Positions 49,391 through 59,561 are shown, counted from the stretch's first letter. The stretch: 64,000 nt of DNA from Fibrobacter sp. (GCA_024398875.1 JAKSIJ010000004.1:62001-126000), one strand, 5' to 3'. Notes: generated from the letters alone by a model not told the origin. Numbers and translations are program-made.

Positions 49391-50377
49391 ATGAACCGTA
49401 AAACAAAGGGCCGTGTTAATCGCCGCAAGCACGACGGCTTTTTCAAATACGTCTACACAGTGCCGGACAATGCCCGTGCCATGCTGCGCACATTCTCCCG
49501 CCATAGCAAAGATTTGCGCAAAATCCTGAGAAACGTGGACCTGAACACCCTCGAAGAAATCCCCGAACGTTACGACAACGTGGACGAGCATGGCGAGGCG
49601 GATATCGCCTTCAAGGTGGAGGCCGCCGGTGGCGAGCGGTACTACTTCGGCATTCTTCTGGAGCACAAGTCGGAACACAAGGGGAATGTGCTGGAGCAGA
49701 CCTTCCGCTATGCCTTCAACGTGATGGTGGACAAGACTAATCCCACATTCAAGTGGATGCCGACCAAAGCAATTGTCATTTATAATGGAACTGATGATTG
49801 GGACCCTCTTGCAGAATACCGGTCGTCTCCGCATCCGAAATTCAACGGCAAGGATTTGCCCTTCGAGTGCGCCTTCATCGACTTGAAGCGGGTGAGCGAT
49901 GAACTGATTTTTCGGTGTGAATCGCCGGAGTCCGCCGTCGGTTTGTTCGCCATGAAGTACGCCTTTGACGTGGAGGCATTCTCCGCCGCACTCACAGAAA
50001 TGGAGCCCTTGTTCAAGAAAATGGACCCGGTGAAGGGGGCTACCCTGGTGGAGAAAATTAAGTTATATTTGGGAGAGTTCATCACCGAGGATGTGCAGAG
50101 GAGGTTGGACATGGCATTCAAGAGTATCGGTCAGAAGCTTGGCTTTGTCAGTGCAGGTGATGTGCGCCGTGCCCGGGAGCGTGCTGCGGAAAAGCGTGGT
50201 GAGGCGAAGGGTCGTGAGGCGGAGCGCCGGAAGGCTGAGGTAGAAATATCCAAAGCCCACACAGACTTCCTTCAGGAGAAACTGGAAGCTGCCCGCGAAC
50301 TACTCCGCAAGGGAGTCCTCATAGATGTCGTTGCGGAATCCCTGAAGCTTACCGAGGCCCAGGTGCGCTCGCTGTAG
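49391..50377 (+). CDS. Rpn-family recombination-promoting nuclease (PD-(D/E)XK, YhgA-like)
   Basis: A 328-residue member of the Rpn/transposase_31 group. The nuclease fold is visible in KHDGFFKYVYTVPDNARAML, DEHGEADIAFKV (catalytic Asp) and YYFGILLEHKSEHKGNVLEQ (Glu-x-Lys), then RYAFNVM. A Lys/Arg/Glu-rich coiled-coil-like tail (RERAAEKRGEAKGREAERRK) ends the protein. These proteins promote RecA-independent recombination and are often strain-variable. AAGGAG seven bases before the ATG. No inverted terminal repeats or target duplication were seen, so it is not shown to be a mobile element. Confidence 0.88.
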   Translation: MNRKTKGRVNRRKHDGFFKYVYTVPDNARAMLRTFSRHSKDLRKILRNVDLNTLEEIPERYDNVDEHGEADIAFKVEAAGGERYYFGILLEHKSEHKGNVLEQTFRYAFNVMVDKTNPTFKWMPTKAIVIYNGTDDWDPLAEYRSSPHPKFNGKDLPFECAFIDLKRVSDELIFRCESPESAVGLFAMKYAFDVEAFSAALTEMEPLFKKMDPVKGATLVEKIKLYLGEFITEDVQRRLDMAFKSIGQKLGFVSAGDVRRARERAAEKRGEAKGREAERRKAEVEISKAHTDFLQEKLEAARELLRKGVLIDVVAESLKLTEAQVRSL

Positions 50378-50390
50378 GAATTCTACGCAT

Positions 50391-50421
50391 AAGCCTTCTT
50401 CAGATAATCTGAAGAAGGCTT
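50391..50421. terminator. Bidirectional hairpin between the converging Rpn and lipoprotein genes
   Basis: AAGCCTTCTTCAGAT, one A, then ATCTGAAGAAGGCTT: 15-base arms. T-runs are weak on both sides, so terminator function is likely but not certain. Confidence 0.7.
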
Positions 50422-50427
50422 TGAGAA

Positions 50428-50976
50428 TTACTGGTTTTCTTTCTTGAACTGGTCGTAGGCTGCGATTTCTGCGTTCAGGTCGCCATAGCCCTTGGCGGCA
50501 CGCATGCGGGCCACGTCAGCCTGCTTTGCCTGCATTTCGGCTTCGAAGGCTTCCTTCACCAGCTTCGGGTCCAGAGCCATGATACCATAGACTTTGATGG
50601 TCTTTTCGGTGGCTTCCGTCTTCACCTTGATGAGGGTTGCTCCGCGGAGGGTCTGGGAAACAACGTTCTTTGTGATTTCTTCGTAGTGCTTGGTGAGTTC
50701 ACTATCCACTTCTTCCGTGTAGGAGCGGCTCAGGTTTCCAAGCTTGGATTCCAGTTCGCGGGCAATATCTTCACGGGCGGCAAGGTCAGCCTTGTTGTAG
50801 GCCGTCATCTCGTCCTGGGATTCGCCAATGCCAAAACCGGCAACCACGCCCTTATCAATAAGAGCGGTCTTTTCCTTCTGCATTTCAGCCAACATGTCGG
50901 CTCCCTTTTCCTGAGGGGTGCTGGCACAACCGGCGAGGAATGCTGCCGTGGCGAGAATAGCAAACAACTTTTTCAT
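50428..50976 (-). CDS. LPP20-family lipoprotein
   Basis: A 182-residue lipoprotein (MKKLFAILATAAFLAGC). The mature part has GVVAGFGIGESQDEMTAYNK, DLAAREDIARELESKL and a C-terminal strand-helix (VYGIMALDPKLVKEAFEAEM) typical of the LPP20/LPP-like domain. AAGGAGAT eight bases upstream on the minus strand supports ATG 50976 over a longer frame to 51021. It is a stand-alone gene related in its domain to the protein at 43025-44215. Confidence 0.85.
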   Translation of the reverse strand: MKKLFAILATAAFLAGCASTPQEKGADMLAEMQKEKTALIDKGVVAGFGIGESQDEMTAYNKADLAAREDIARELESKLGNLSRSYTEEVDSELTKHYEEITKNVVSQTLRGATLIKVKTEATEKTIKVYGIMALDPKLVKEAFEAEMQAKQADVARMRAAKGYGDLNAEIAAYDQFKKENQ

Positions 50977-51091
50977 TTTATCTCCTTTGGAGAATTTTCT
51001 CCATAAATTTCTTTTAAGCAATATATTAAAAAAAAACGTCTTTTGCGGGATGTGCGCCTCGAAACACGTTAATTTGTTTTAGAAATTCGTT

Positions 51092-52015
51092 TTAATCTGC
51101 TTTGGTAACCTTGTTCCCGGTGGCACTGTTGGCGGGTTCCTGTGATTGCGCAGATTTGCAATTTTTGTGTTCTCGTACCAGCAGGTAAATGAGCCAAATC
51201 GCTCCTGCAAGAATCATGAGGGAGCAGAGGGTTTGGCCGCGGCTCATGCCGAACAGGTCGATGCGGCCCAGGTGGGCGTCTGGCCGGCGGAAGAATTCGA
51301 TAACGAACCGGAACAGCCCGTAGCCCATCAGGTAGAGGCAGGGCATCTTGTCGCGAAGCACGGGGATGCGCCGTAGGTTGTAGAGAATCGCGAATAGAAT
51401 CACGCCCTCAAAGCACATTTCGTAGAGCTGGCTCGGGTGATGGAGAATTGGCTTTGTGACGGGACTGTCGTGGGCCAGAGGGAACCACATGCCGATGGGG
51501 CTGGTGGTGACTTCGCCGAAGAGTTCCCCGTTGATGAAATTCCCGAAGCGGCCCCAGGTATAGGCGAGAGGGGCGGCGAGGAACGCGAGGTTGAGCGTTT
51601 CCCAAAGTTTCATCTTGTTGCGCTTGATGCCGATGATGATGAAGAGGATGCCGAGAATGAGGCCTCCGTGGTAGCTCATGCCCGCAATGCCCGTGAAGTG
51701 GGTGCCGGCGGCATCGGTAGAGATGGGGAGGATGATTTCCAGAGGGTGGGAGAGGTAGTAGCCCGGTTTGTAGAAGAACACATAGCCGAGGCGCGCCCCG
51801 ATGAGAATGCCCGCGATAATCCAGGTGAAAAGGCTGTCGAACTGCTCTTTGGTGTAGCCCATCTTCTCTTTCTTGTTGATGTGCCACATGGTGAGGTAGG
51901 CGGTGACAAAGGCGAAGATATACATGATGCCGTACCAGCGCACAGGGAAACTCCCCAGCTGGAAGGCGGTTCCATCAAAATAGGTCGGTATGAGATTCCA
52001 CCAAGATAATTCCAT
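51092..52015 (-). CDS. lgt: Prolipoprotein diacylglyceryl transferase
   Basis: A 307-residue inner-membrane enzyme that attaches diacylglycerol to the lipobox cysteine, needed by the many lipoproteins in this window. It has LGSFPVRWYGIMY, GARLGYVFFYKP, MSYHGGLILG, the Lgt signature GRFGNFINGELFG, HPSQLYE and FVIEFFRRPD. TAGGACAAATT precedes the ATG. It is last in a minus-strand set orn-PBP-lgt, 27 bases after the PBP gene. Confidence 0.96.
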   Translation of the reverse strand: MELSWWNLIPTYFDGTAFQLGSFPVRWYGIMYIFAFVTAYLTMWHINKKEKMGYTKEQFDSLFTWIIAGILIGARLGYVFFYKPGYYLSHPLEIILPISTDAAGTHFTGIAGMSYHGGLILGILFIIIGIKRNKMKLWETLNLAFLAAPLAYTWGRFGNFINGELFGEVTTSPIGMWFPLAHDSPVTKPILHHPSQLYEMCFEGVILFAILYNLRRIPVLRDKMPCLYLMGYGLFRFVIEFFRRPDAHLGRIDLFGMSRGQTLCSLMILAGAIWLIYLLVREHKNCKSAQSQEPANSATGNKVTKAD

Positions 52016-52042
52016 AATTTGTCCTAAACACTCAAAAACTAG

Positions 52043-53380
52043 TTATTTCTTTTCCCAAAGGTTCTGGTGCGCCCAGTAGTTCATAATCATGGCGGCCACC
52101 TGAGTGGCAGGCTGAGAGCGAACCTTCTGCAAGTCGTGAATCTGTAGAATCACCACCACGATAGCCTTGTTCTTGTCCGTTTTGGATTGGGCAAATCCCA
52201 TGAACCACTCATAGCGTCCGTAAGGATCATGACCGTCCAGAGAGCCGGTCTTACCGCCAATATCCAGGGCCTCGAAGTTTTTCCGGGCCATGTTCTTGGT
52301 GGAAATCTGCTTGCGGGCGGTTCCATTGGTGATGGAGCGGATCATGGAGGCGCGAACGCCATAGTAGGTGTTGTCGCTGAACTTGCCCACATCAAGCGCG
52401 ATTCTCTTGTTGGGGGCGAAGGGGGCGAGGTTTTCGGCCCAGGGGATTTCCAAAGGTTTTTTGGTGATAATGGAACGAACTTGTGCAGCCGCAAGTAGGG
52501 GCGTCAGCGTTGTGGCCTCCGTAAATCCACAGCTGGCCTCGGCTAACCCATATCCCGTATCGGGCGGTGTATAGCTGGAACGGCCGGGAATTCCGCTGGG
52601 GAAGTTCATGTTGTAGCCCAGATTGTGGGCAGCGCTCCGCAGTTTTTTGGCTCCCACGTTCATGCCGATGTAGGCCAGGGGCTGGTTTGCGGATTTGGCG
52701 TAGGCGTCCTGGAGTTCGATGGTGGGCCCCGTATAGTTTTCGGGCACTTTTAGCTGTCGCTTGTACAGCGTGTGGTGGGCCCCGATTTCGGGAATCTTGC
52801 TGTTCAAGGAAAAACGGTTGCTTTCCATGGCCGCGGCGATGGTGATGGTCTTGGCGAGGGAGGCGGCAGGGAAGGTGTTCCGCACAAAATAGTCCGGCTG
52901 CTGCTGGATTTGCTCGTCCCGGCGCTCGCCCCAGGCGATGATTTCGTTGGTAGGTGCGTCTACCACAAGTACTACGCCATAGAGAGGTTTAAAACGGCGC
53001 AACATCTGGTCAATTTTTTCAGCCAGAAATACATTCTTCTGCTTTTTGATGTGGGTGGAATCGATGACCTCGACTTCAGGCGGTTCTTCCGGAGTGACTG
53101 CGTCTGTAATGGAGGCTTGGGTGTTGGCTAAATCCTCTGCGTCGGTAGTTTCTGCCTGCTTTTGGAGAGGCTTGTTCGCCGTTTTTGGAGAGGCGGACTT
53201 GGCACTGTCGGCCATAAGTTCTGTAATGGGGGCTTCCCCGGCCTGCGGAAGCGTGTCTGCCATATCTTCGTCATCGCTACCGCCAAAAATGCAGGAGGCG
53301 ATAAAGACACAACATGCAAAAAATACAGCTATGGCGATGTAGCGGTTCCTAATTCTCTTTTCGTAAGGTTGCAGTTCCAT
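52043..53380 (-). CDS. Penicillin-binding transpeptidase-domain protein
   Basis: A 445-residue protein with one membrane anchor (about 15-32, IAIAVFFACCVFIASCIFG), an acidic linker, and a transpeptidase domain starting near 130. The catalytic motifs are SLAK (SxxK), SAN (SxN) and KTG in GGKTGSLDGHDPYGRYEWFMGF. It lacks the long PBP dimerisation domain, so it is smaller than FtsI or PBP2 and fits the group of short class B-like or MrdA-like enzymes. It should cross-link peptidoglycan in the periplasm. It begins 20 bases after orn. Confidence 0.88.
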   Translation of the reverse strand: MELQPYEKRIRNRYIAIAVFFACCVFIASCIFGGSDDEDMADTLPQAGEAPITELMADSAKSASPKTANKPLQKQAETTDAEDLANTQASITDAVTPEEPPEVEVIDSTHIKKQKNVFLAEKIDQMLRRFKPLYGVVLVVDAPTNEIIAWGERRDEQIQQQPDYFVRNTFPAASLAKTITIAAAMESNRFSLNSKIPEIGAHHTLYKRQLKVPENYTGPTIELQDAYAKSANQPLAYIGMNVGAKKLRSAAHNLGYNMNFPSGIPGRSSYTPPDTGYGLAEASCGFTEATTLTPLLAAAQVRSIITKKPLEIPWAENLAPFAPNKRIALDVGKFSDNTYYGVRASMIRSITNGTARKQISTKNMARKNFEALDIGGKTGSLDGHDPYGRYEWFMGFAQSKTDKNKAIVVVILQIHDLQKVRSQPATQVAAMIMNYWAHQNLWEKK

Positions 53381-53400
53381 GTAATGCGAAAATCCGTAGG

Positions 53401-53946
53401 TTACTTAAAAATCGTTTTGCGGTAGTAGGCAAGTTCGGCGATGCTCTCGCGGATGTCGCTCAGAGCCTCGTGATTCTTGTCTTTCTGAAATTCTTCCAGT
53501 TTGGGGTACCAGCGGAAGGTGAGCTCCTTGATGGAACTCACATCGATGTTCCGGTAGTTGAGCCACTCAGAAACCTTGGGCATGTACTTGTACATAAAAC
53601 GACGGTCCTGGGTGATGGAGTTGCCGCAGAGGATGTTCTTCCCCTTTTCGGTCCAGGGCTTGATGAAGTTGAGTGTCTCCTGGTCCGCGTCGGAGAGCGA
53701 ATAGCGGGAATGGCGGCAGCGGTCCACGAGCCCGCTTGCATTGTGGTGCTTCGTGTTCCATTCGTCCATGCCCTCAAACACGTTTTCTGGCTGATGAACC
53801 GCGATGACGGGGCCCTCGGCGAGCACATTCAGGTCTCCATCGGTGACGATGGTGGCGATTTCCAGGATGACATCTTTCTCTGGTTCGAGACCAGACATTT
53901 CAAGGTCCATCCAGACCAGATTTCTTGAGTGCTTTGGCATGTTCAT
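53401..53946 (-). CDS. orn: Oligoribonuclease
   Basis: A 181-residue DEDDh exonuclease, the usual Orn length, that degrades 2-5-nucleotide RNA, including pGpG from c-di-GMP. Motifs are VWMDLEMSGLEPEKD, EIATIVTDGDLN, NSITQDRRFMYKYMP and NHEALSDIRESIAELAYYR. Starts at 53946 (MNMPKHS) or 53940 (MPKHS) are both possible; neither has a clear ribosome site. It is divergent from fabF, with about 60 bases between. Confidence 0.95.
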   Translation of the reverse strand: MNMPKHSRNLVWMDLEMSGLEPEKDVILEIATIVTDGDLNVLAEGPVIAVHQPENVFEGMDEWNTKHHNASGLVDRCRHSRYSLSDADQETLNFIKPWTEKGKNILCGNSITQDRRFMYKYMPKVSEWLNYRNIDVSSIKELTFRWYPKLEEFQKDKNHEALSDIRESIAELAYYRKTIFK

Positions 53947-53967
53947 AAAATAGTAAAATGAGATTTT

Positions 53968-54000
53968 TTGATAGTGATGGAAACCCGTTTTTTCTATCTT
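53968..54000 (+). promoter_or_regulatory. Possible promoter of fabF
   Basis: TTGATA at 53968-53973 and TATCTTTG starting at 53995, with a long spacer of 21 bases. Ten bases separate the -10 box from ATG 54011 and there is no Shine-Dalgarno sequence. Confidence 0.4.
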
Positions 54001-54010
54001 TGCCCTTGAA

Positions 54011-55231
54011 ATGGAAAATGTAGTCGTCACAGGCATGGGTTGCGTCTCCGCCTTAGGAAATTCTCCTGAGGAACTGTGGCGGAATTTGCTGCTGGGCAAG
54101 TCTGGCATTGCTCCCATTGAGCGCTTTGATGCAGGTGCCTTTACCTCGCAGATTGCGGGGGAGGTGCGAGATTTTGGCCCCAACGAATTTTGCTCGGAAC
54201 GGGATTTGAAACGTTTTTCCCGCTATGTGATGTACGCTGTTTTTGCAGCGAAGCAGGCCCTGCGAAATGCGGGTGTGGATGCCGCTGCAGAAAATCCTGC
54301 CCGAAGTGGTGTGGTGATTGGCAGTAGCATTGGCGGAATGCAGCACTATTATGAAGCTGCGGTGACACTTTCTACCCGCGGTCCCAACCGGGTTTCCCCA
54401 TTTTTCATCCCTATGTCCATTGTGAACATGGCATCGGGAGAGGTTTCCAATCGTTTGGGTTGGATGGGCCCCAGTTTTTCTGTGACTTCCGCATGTGCGA
54501 CTAGCAATCATTCCATCGCCAGTGCGGTGGACCAGATACGTCTGGGTCGGGCGGATATCATGCTGGCTGGAGGTTCTGATGAGACGGTGAATCCCCTCGG
54601 GCTCTCGGGCTTTACCAGCATGCATGCGGTGAGCCGGCGGAACGATTCGCCCGAGACGGCGTCGCGACCCTTCGACAGGGACCGGGACGGGTTCGTCATG
54701 GGCGAAGGGTCGGCCGTGCTCGTCCTGGAAAGTGAATCTCACGCGCGAGCACGGGGCGCTGAAGTGCTTGCGCGCATCGCCGGAGTTGGCTTCAGCGCCG
54801 ACGCCTACCACATCTCCGCTCCGAGGGAAGACGGCAAGGGTGTGATGCTTGCCATGCAGAACGCCTTGGCAGATGCCCGAATAAACCCCGACGACATCGG
54901 CTACATCAATACCCATGGCACCTCCACGCCATTGGGCGATGTGGCGGAATGCCGCGCCATCGAGGCAGTTTTCGGTTCCGTAAAGGTAAACTCCACAAAA
55001 TCCATGCTGGGTCATGCCCTCGGTGCTGCCGGTGCTTTGGAAGCCATCGCCGTCATCAAATCCCTACAAGAGCAAAAGCTCCATGGCACAAAGAACGTGT
55101 TCAACAAGGATCCGGAAATCCATCTGGATGTTTGCGAAAATGGCGCCTGCAGTCACCGTTTTGATTATGCGTTGAACAACAGTTTTGGCTTTGGCGGCCA
55201 GAACTGCGTCATCGTGTTTGGGAGGAACTAG
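54011..55231 (+). CDS. fabF: 3-oxoacyl-[acyl-carrier-protein] synthase II
   Basis: A 406-residue condensing enzyme that elongates fatty acids. It has VVVTGMGCVSALG at the start, the catalytic Cys in TSACATSNHSIASAVDQ, the first His in NTHGTSTPLGD and the second in SMLGHALGAAGALE, then NNSFGFGGQN at the end. It lies alone without acpP or fabG next to it. The following gene starts two bases after its stop, so they are co-transcribed. Confidence 0.95.
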   Translation: MENVVVTGMGCVSALGNSPEELWRNLLLGKSGIAPIERFDAGAFTSQIAGEVRDFGPNEFCSERDLKRFSRYVMYAVFAAKQALRNAGVDAAAENPARSGVVIGSSIGGMQHYYEAAVTLSTRGPNRVSPFFIPMSIVNMASGEVSNRLGWMGPSFSVTSACATSNHSIASAVDQIRLGRADIMLAGGSDETVNPLGLSGFTSMHAVSRRNDSPETASRPFDRDRDGFVMGEGSAVLVLESESHARARGAEVLARIAGVGFSADAYHISAPREDGKGVMLAMQNALADARINPDDIGYINTHGTSTPLGDVAECRAIEAVFGSVKVNSTKSMLGHALGAAGALEAIAVIKSLQEQKLHGTKNVFNKDPEIHLDVCENGACSHRFDYALNNSFGFGGQNCVIVFGRN

Positions 55232-55233
55232 AA

Positions 55234-56196
55234 ATGCGTCGTGAATGGTTCCGTTTGAAAAATCTCGGTTTTGTTTTTGCGTTGACGCTCGTTTTGCAGT
55301 GCCTTGCTTTGTCCACCCCATCCTATGCCGCACCTTATGATCCCTACACCTGGCGCGATTCCACTTGGGATTACCGCAGCGAGGATTCCACGGACATCCC
55401 GACGGAAGTTTCTGTTCCCAAATTGGTTGGCGTTGCATCCCTCACGCTCATCGCTTACGGTGCCGCTTACTGGCTGGTTTTTGAAAAGGGCTGGTGGGAC
55501 GATGAGAAAAGCCATTTCCACTTCGAGAACGATTTTGATTACGCCTTGAATTTGGACAAATTAGGCCACTTTGCCGCTGGCGTTGCGTTAGGCGAGGGCT
55601 TCTACGAGGGCTATCACTGGGCCGGAGCCAGCGAATTTCAGGCCTACTTGTTTGCGGGCCTTTCCGCTATGGCCACCCACATCGCCATCGATGTGAAGGA
55701 CGGCTATTCTCCGGAATGGGGCTTCAGCGTTTTTGACGTTCTTTCGGGAACGCTGGGCGGCTTTTTGCCCATGGCGGAGCGCTACGTTCCTTTGTTCAAA
55801 TATGTGGACTTGAAATGGAGCTACTGGATTAACACCAAGGCCTATTACCGCCAGAGCGATACGGGAATTTTCACCGACGACTATTGCAACCAGACTTTCT
55901 GGGCCTCCTTCAAACCCTACCGTCTGCTGCCCGCATCCGTCCGCCGGTTTTATCCCAGCTGGCTTGCCATCGCCGCAGGCCTCAGCATTGACGAAGGCGT
56001 TTTCATCCGCAATTATGAGGGAACGCCCCATCGCGAAGTGTACATCGCCCTCGACTACGACTTGGAAGCCTTCCGCCCCCAGAGCCGATTGGCCCGCCAA
56101 GCCATCAAATGGCTCAACTACTTCAAATTCCCGGCGCCCACCGTTCAGGTCTATCCCGACGTGAAGTGGTTCTGGCTCTATCCCATCAAGTTCTGA
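55234..56196 (+). CDS. Exported DUF2279-family protein
   Basis: A 320-residue protein with a signal peptide (LTLVLQCLALSTPSYAAP). The DUF2279 core is visible: a membrane-like segment, FDYALNLDKLGHFAAGVALG, GLSAMATHIAIDVKDGYSPE and GFSVFDVLSGTLGGFLP. The second half has aromatic beta-type strands (REVYIALDYDLEAF, VKWFWLYPIKF) ending in Phe as in outer-membrane proteins. The family is widespread in FCB bacteria with unknown function. It follows fabF by two bases. Confidence 0.8.
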   Translation: MRREWFRLKNLGFVFALTLVLQCLALSTPSYAAPYDPYTWRDSTWDYRSEDSTDIPTEVSVPKLVGVASLTLIAYGAAYWLVFEKGWWDDEKSHFHFENDFDYALNLDKLGHFAAGVALGEGFYEGYHWAGASEFQAYLFAGLSAMATHIAIDVKDGYSPEWGFSVFDVLSGTLGGFLPMAERYVPLFKYVDLKWSYWINTKAYYRQSDTGIFTDDYCNQTFWASFKPYRLLPASVRRFYPSWLAIAAGLSIDEGVFIRNYEGTPHREVYIALDYDLEAFRPQSRLARQAIKWLNYFKFPAPTVQVYPDVKWFWLYPIKF

Positions 56197-56226
56197 TAAA
56201 TTTATATGTAATGGGTTGGCAATAAT

Positions 56227-57021
56227 ATGGAATCGCAGGAACAGGAACGCTTTTTATCGGTGGCAGAGACCTTGGCCCGCAAGGCAGGGAATCTTTGTCT
56301 GGAACTACAGCAGAATTTGGGCAATGTGAAGTACAAGTCCGTGAAGGATGTGGTGACCATCGCCGATGTAGGCAGCGAAAAACTCATTGTAGATGGGCTC
56401 CGCGCCGCGTTTCCCACCCATTCCATCCGCACAGAAGAGGCGGGCATTATCGAGGGCTCCGATTCCCGCTACCGCTGGATTATCGACCCTGTGGACGGCA
56501 CGGTGAACTTCAGCCGCGGCATTCCCCTGTGGGGCATTTCCATCGCGCTCTTTTTTGAGGATAAGCCGCTGGTGGCCTGCGTGAACCTCCCGAAATTGGG
56601 GGAGGTTTTCACGGCTATTCGCGGTGGCGGAACCTTCATGAATGGGCATCCGGTCCATGTGAGCCAGGAAAGCAATCCTACCCATGCGCTCGTGAGTAAC
56701 GGCGACTTCAATGTGGGGGAGGCAGCGGTCATCAACGCCTGCAATTCCCGCAATTTTGCGCGGGAGGCGGAGACTTTTGAGCGGGTGAAGTGCCTCGGGT
56801 CTGCGGTGATTGAGGGCTGTTTTACCGCCTGCGGCCGTCTGGACTGTTTCGTCATGACCATGAGCTATCCTTGGGACATTGCGGCTATTGCGCTCCTTGT
56901 GGAGGAGGCCGGGGGCAGGGCTACTCATATCGATGGCACTCCGATGCAGTTTGTGGACCGGGAGCAGGTGATTTTCAGCAATGGCCTCTTGCATGAGACT
57001 TTGATAAAGACATTGCGCTAA
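56227..57021 (+). CDS. Inositol-monophosphatase-family phosphatase (SuhB/CysQ-like)
   Basis: A 264-residue FIG-superfamily phosphatase. The metal sites are EEAG (RTEEAGIIEG), DPVDGTVNFSRGIPLWGISI and the C-terminal YPWDIAAIALLVEEAGG. It should hydrolyse inositol-1-phosphate, PAP or a related sugar phosphate with magnesium. The start has no strong ribosome site (GCAATAATATGG). It is probably co-transcribed with the DUF2279 gene 31 bases upstream. Confidence 0.9.
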   Translation: MESQEQERFLSVAETLARKAGNLCLELQQNLGNVKYKSVKDVVTIADVGSEKLIVDGLRAAFPTHSIRTEEAGIIEGSDSRYRWIIDPVDGTVNFSRGIPLWGISIALFFEDKPLVACVNLPKLGEVFTAIRGGGTFMNGHPVHVSQESNPTHALVSNGDFNVGEAAVINACNSRNFAREAETFERVKCLGSAVIEGCFTACGRLDCFVMTMSYPWDIAAIALLVEEAGGRATHIDGTPMQFVDREQVIFSNGLLHETLIKTLR

Positions 57022-58548
<1,527 letters not shown>

Positions 58549-58589
58549 TGCTCGGACTTACTTAACGTAAGTACCTGCTATGACCAATG

Positions 58590-58623
58590 AAAACACTTTC
58601 GGTTATGCCGAGAGTGTTTTTTT
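58590..58623 (+). terminator. Rho-independent terminator after gdhA
   Basis: AAAACACTTTCGG and CCGAGAGTGTTTT around TTATG with one T-G pair, then TTT. A smaller stem, ACTTAC/GTAAGT, precedes it at 58558-58574. Confidence 0.85.
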
Positions 58624-58624
58624 G

Positions 58625-58655
58625 TTGACAAAACAGAATTTTCAAGCGATATAAT
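58625..58655 (+). promoter_or_regulatory. Upstream promoter-like sequence before ssrA
   Basis: TTGACA at 58625-58630 and TATAAT at 58650-58655, 19 bases apart (or GATATA at 17). It could be a second ssrA promoter or drive a short RNA across 58662-58730; no ORF is supported there. Confidence 0.5.
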
Positions 58656-58725
58656 AGTGAAAGGGTTTTGGTTGGGAAGGGGTTGTCGACAGGCCTGTCT
58701 CAACCAGATCACGAATTGAGTATGA

Positions 58726-58754
58726 TTGACTTGAGTGTGTGAAGTTGTTATATT
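58726..58754 (+). promoter_or_regulatory. Promoter of ssrA
   Basis: TTGACT at 58726-58731, a 17-base spacer, TATATT at 58749-58754 followed by TGG. Transcription would start near 58761, about 95 bases before the mature tmRNA, so a 5' precursor must be removed. Confidence 0.8.
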
Positions 58755-58820
58755 TGGACTAATCTTCTAATAACTGGGGGTGCTTTGCTCTTTCAGAGCC
58801 GAGCACCTGCGGTTCGGTCA

Positions 58821-58844
58821 TGCAAGAAAGCGAACTTTCTTGCA
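58821..58844. repeat. Perfect hairpin just before the tmRNA 5' end
   Basis: TGCAAGAAAG and CTTTCTTGCA around CGAA, 13 bases before the mature 5' end. It may guide processing of the precursor. Confidence 0.6.
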
Positions 58845-58856
58845 CGCCTCTCACCT

Positions 58857-59212
58857 GGGGGTGCTCTGGTATCGACAGGGTCGCTGAAGTGTTAGTTGCA
58901 AGCCGAGGTCTCAGACGAGGGCACTCGTTAAAAAGTCTGAAAAAAATAAGTGCTGACGAAAACTACGCACTCGCTGCCTAATTAGCGGCAACGCCGGGCC
59001 TCGACTCACTCCCATTGGGTAGTACGTCCGGACGCAATATGGGATAGGGATTTGTAATGCCTGGGTGCAGATTCCGAGATTTACTAGGCTGGCTGAAACC
59101 TGCGCCGACCTTCTTGGGCGTGGGTGAGGCGAGACCTCAAATACGAAGGGAAAGCTTGTAGGAATGTACATGGACGGGATTTTGGACAGGGGTTCGACTC
59201 CCCTCACCTCCA
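58857..59212 (+). ncRNA. ssrA: tmRNA
   Basis: The 5' GGGGGTG pairs with 3' CACCTCC plus discriminator A, and the 3' end has the tRNA-like T arm GACAGGGGTTCGACTCCCCT. CCA is not encoded. The tag reading frame at 58952-58981 gives ADENYALAA then TAA, which ends in the LAA degron recognised by ClpXP-type proteases and is the tag I recall for Fibrobacter. It rescues stalled ribosomes. The length of 356 bases is normal for a one-piece tmRNA. Confidence 0.97.
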
Positions 59213-59217
59213 TAAAT

Positions 59218-59254
59218 AGCGGGCTTCGCCAAAGGGCGGAGCCCGCTCTGTTTT
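59218..59254 (+). terminator. Rho-independent terminator of ssrA
   Basis: AGCGGGCTTCGCC and GGCGGAGCCCGCT, 13-base stem with one T-G pair, around AAAG, then CTGTTTT. Confidence 0.9.
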
Positions 59255-59294
59255 ATGCCCGCGCTATTTTTTTCGCGTTTTTTATATTTGAGAT

Positions 59295-59561
59295 ATGACG
59301 AAACTAGACGAAATTTTGACTGCCGCCAATGCTTCTAATCACGATTTGGTGGAGCAACTTCCAGAACATTTGAATCACAAAATGGTGCAGAAGGCGAGGC
59401 TTGGCAAGCGGGCCATCCCGAGGCACACGCAGGATATGCTGATTGTTGCCCTCAATAAACTGCTTACTCCTGAAAAACTATACCGCCGCGAGGATGTGTT
59501 CGACATCACAATGCCGAAAACTGAATCGCCTGTGCAGGTTTCTGTGCCCGAAAAGTCTTGA
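59295..59561 (+). CDS. Hypothetical 88-residue protein
   Basis: Not recognised. Predicted mostly helical, with a basic stretch NHKMVQKARLGKRAIPRHTQ and then MLIVALNKLLTPEK, which could be a small DNA- or RNA-binding fold. The ATG follows TATATTTG (59283-59290) by four bases and has no Shine-Dalgarno sequence, so it is one of the leaderless candidates. The reading frame and composition are gene-like. It lies between ssrA and a diguanylate cyclase. Confidence 0.6.
   Translation: MTKLDEILTAANASNHDLVEQLPEHLNHKMVQKARLGKRAIPRHTQDMLIVALNKLLTPEKLYRREDVFDITMPKTESPVQVSVPEKS

Noticed and set aside
49169-49834. Minus-strand frame reaching into the repeat region before the Rpn-type gene
   Set aside because: It overlaps the Rpn gene antisense, and its end runs through the palindrome at 49200; no recognisable protein.
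49391-50377. Rpn-type gene as part of an insertion sequence
   Set aside because: No terminal inverted repeats or target duplication were found around it; the palindromes upstream look like regulatory sites.
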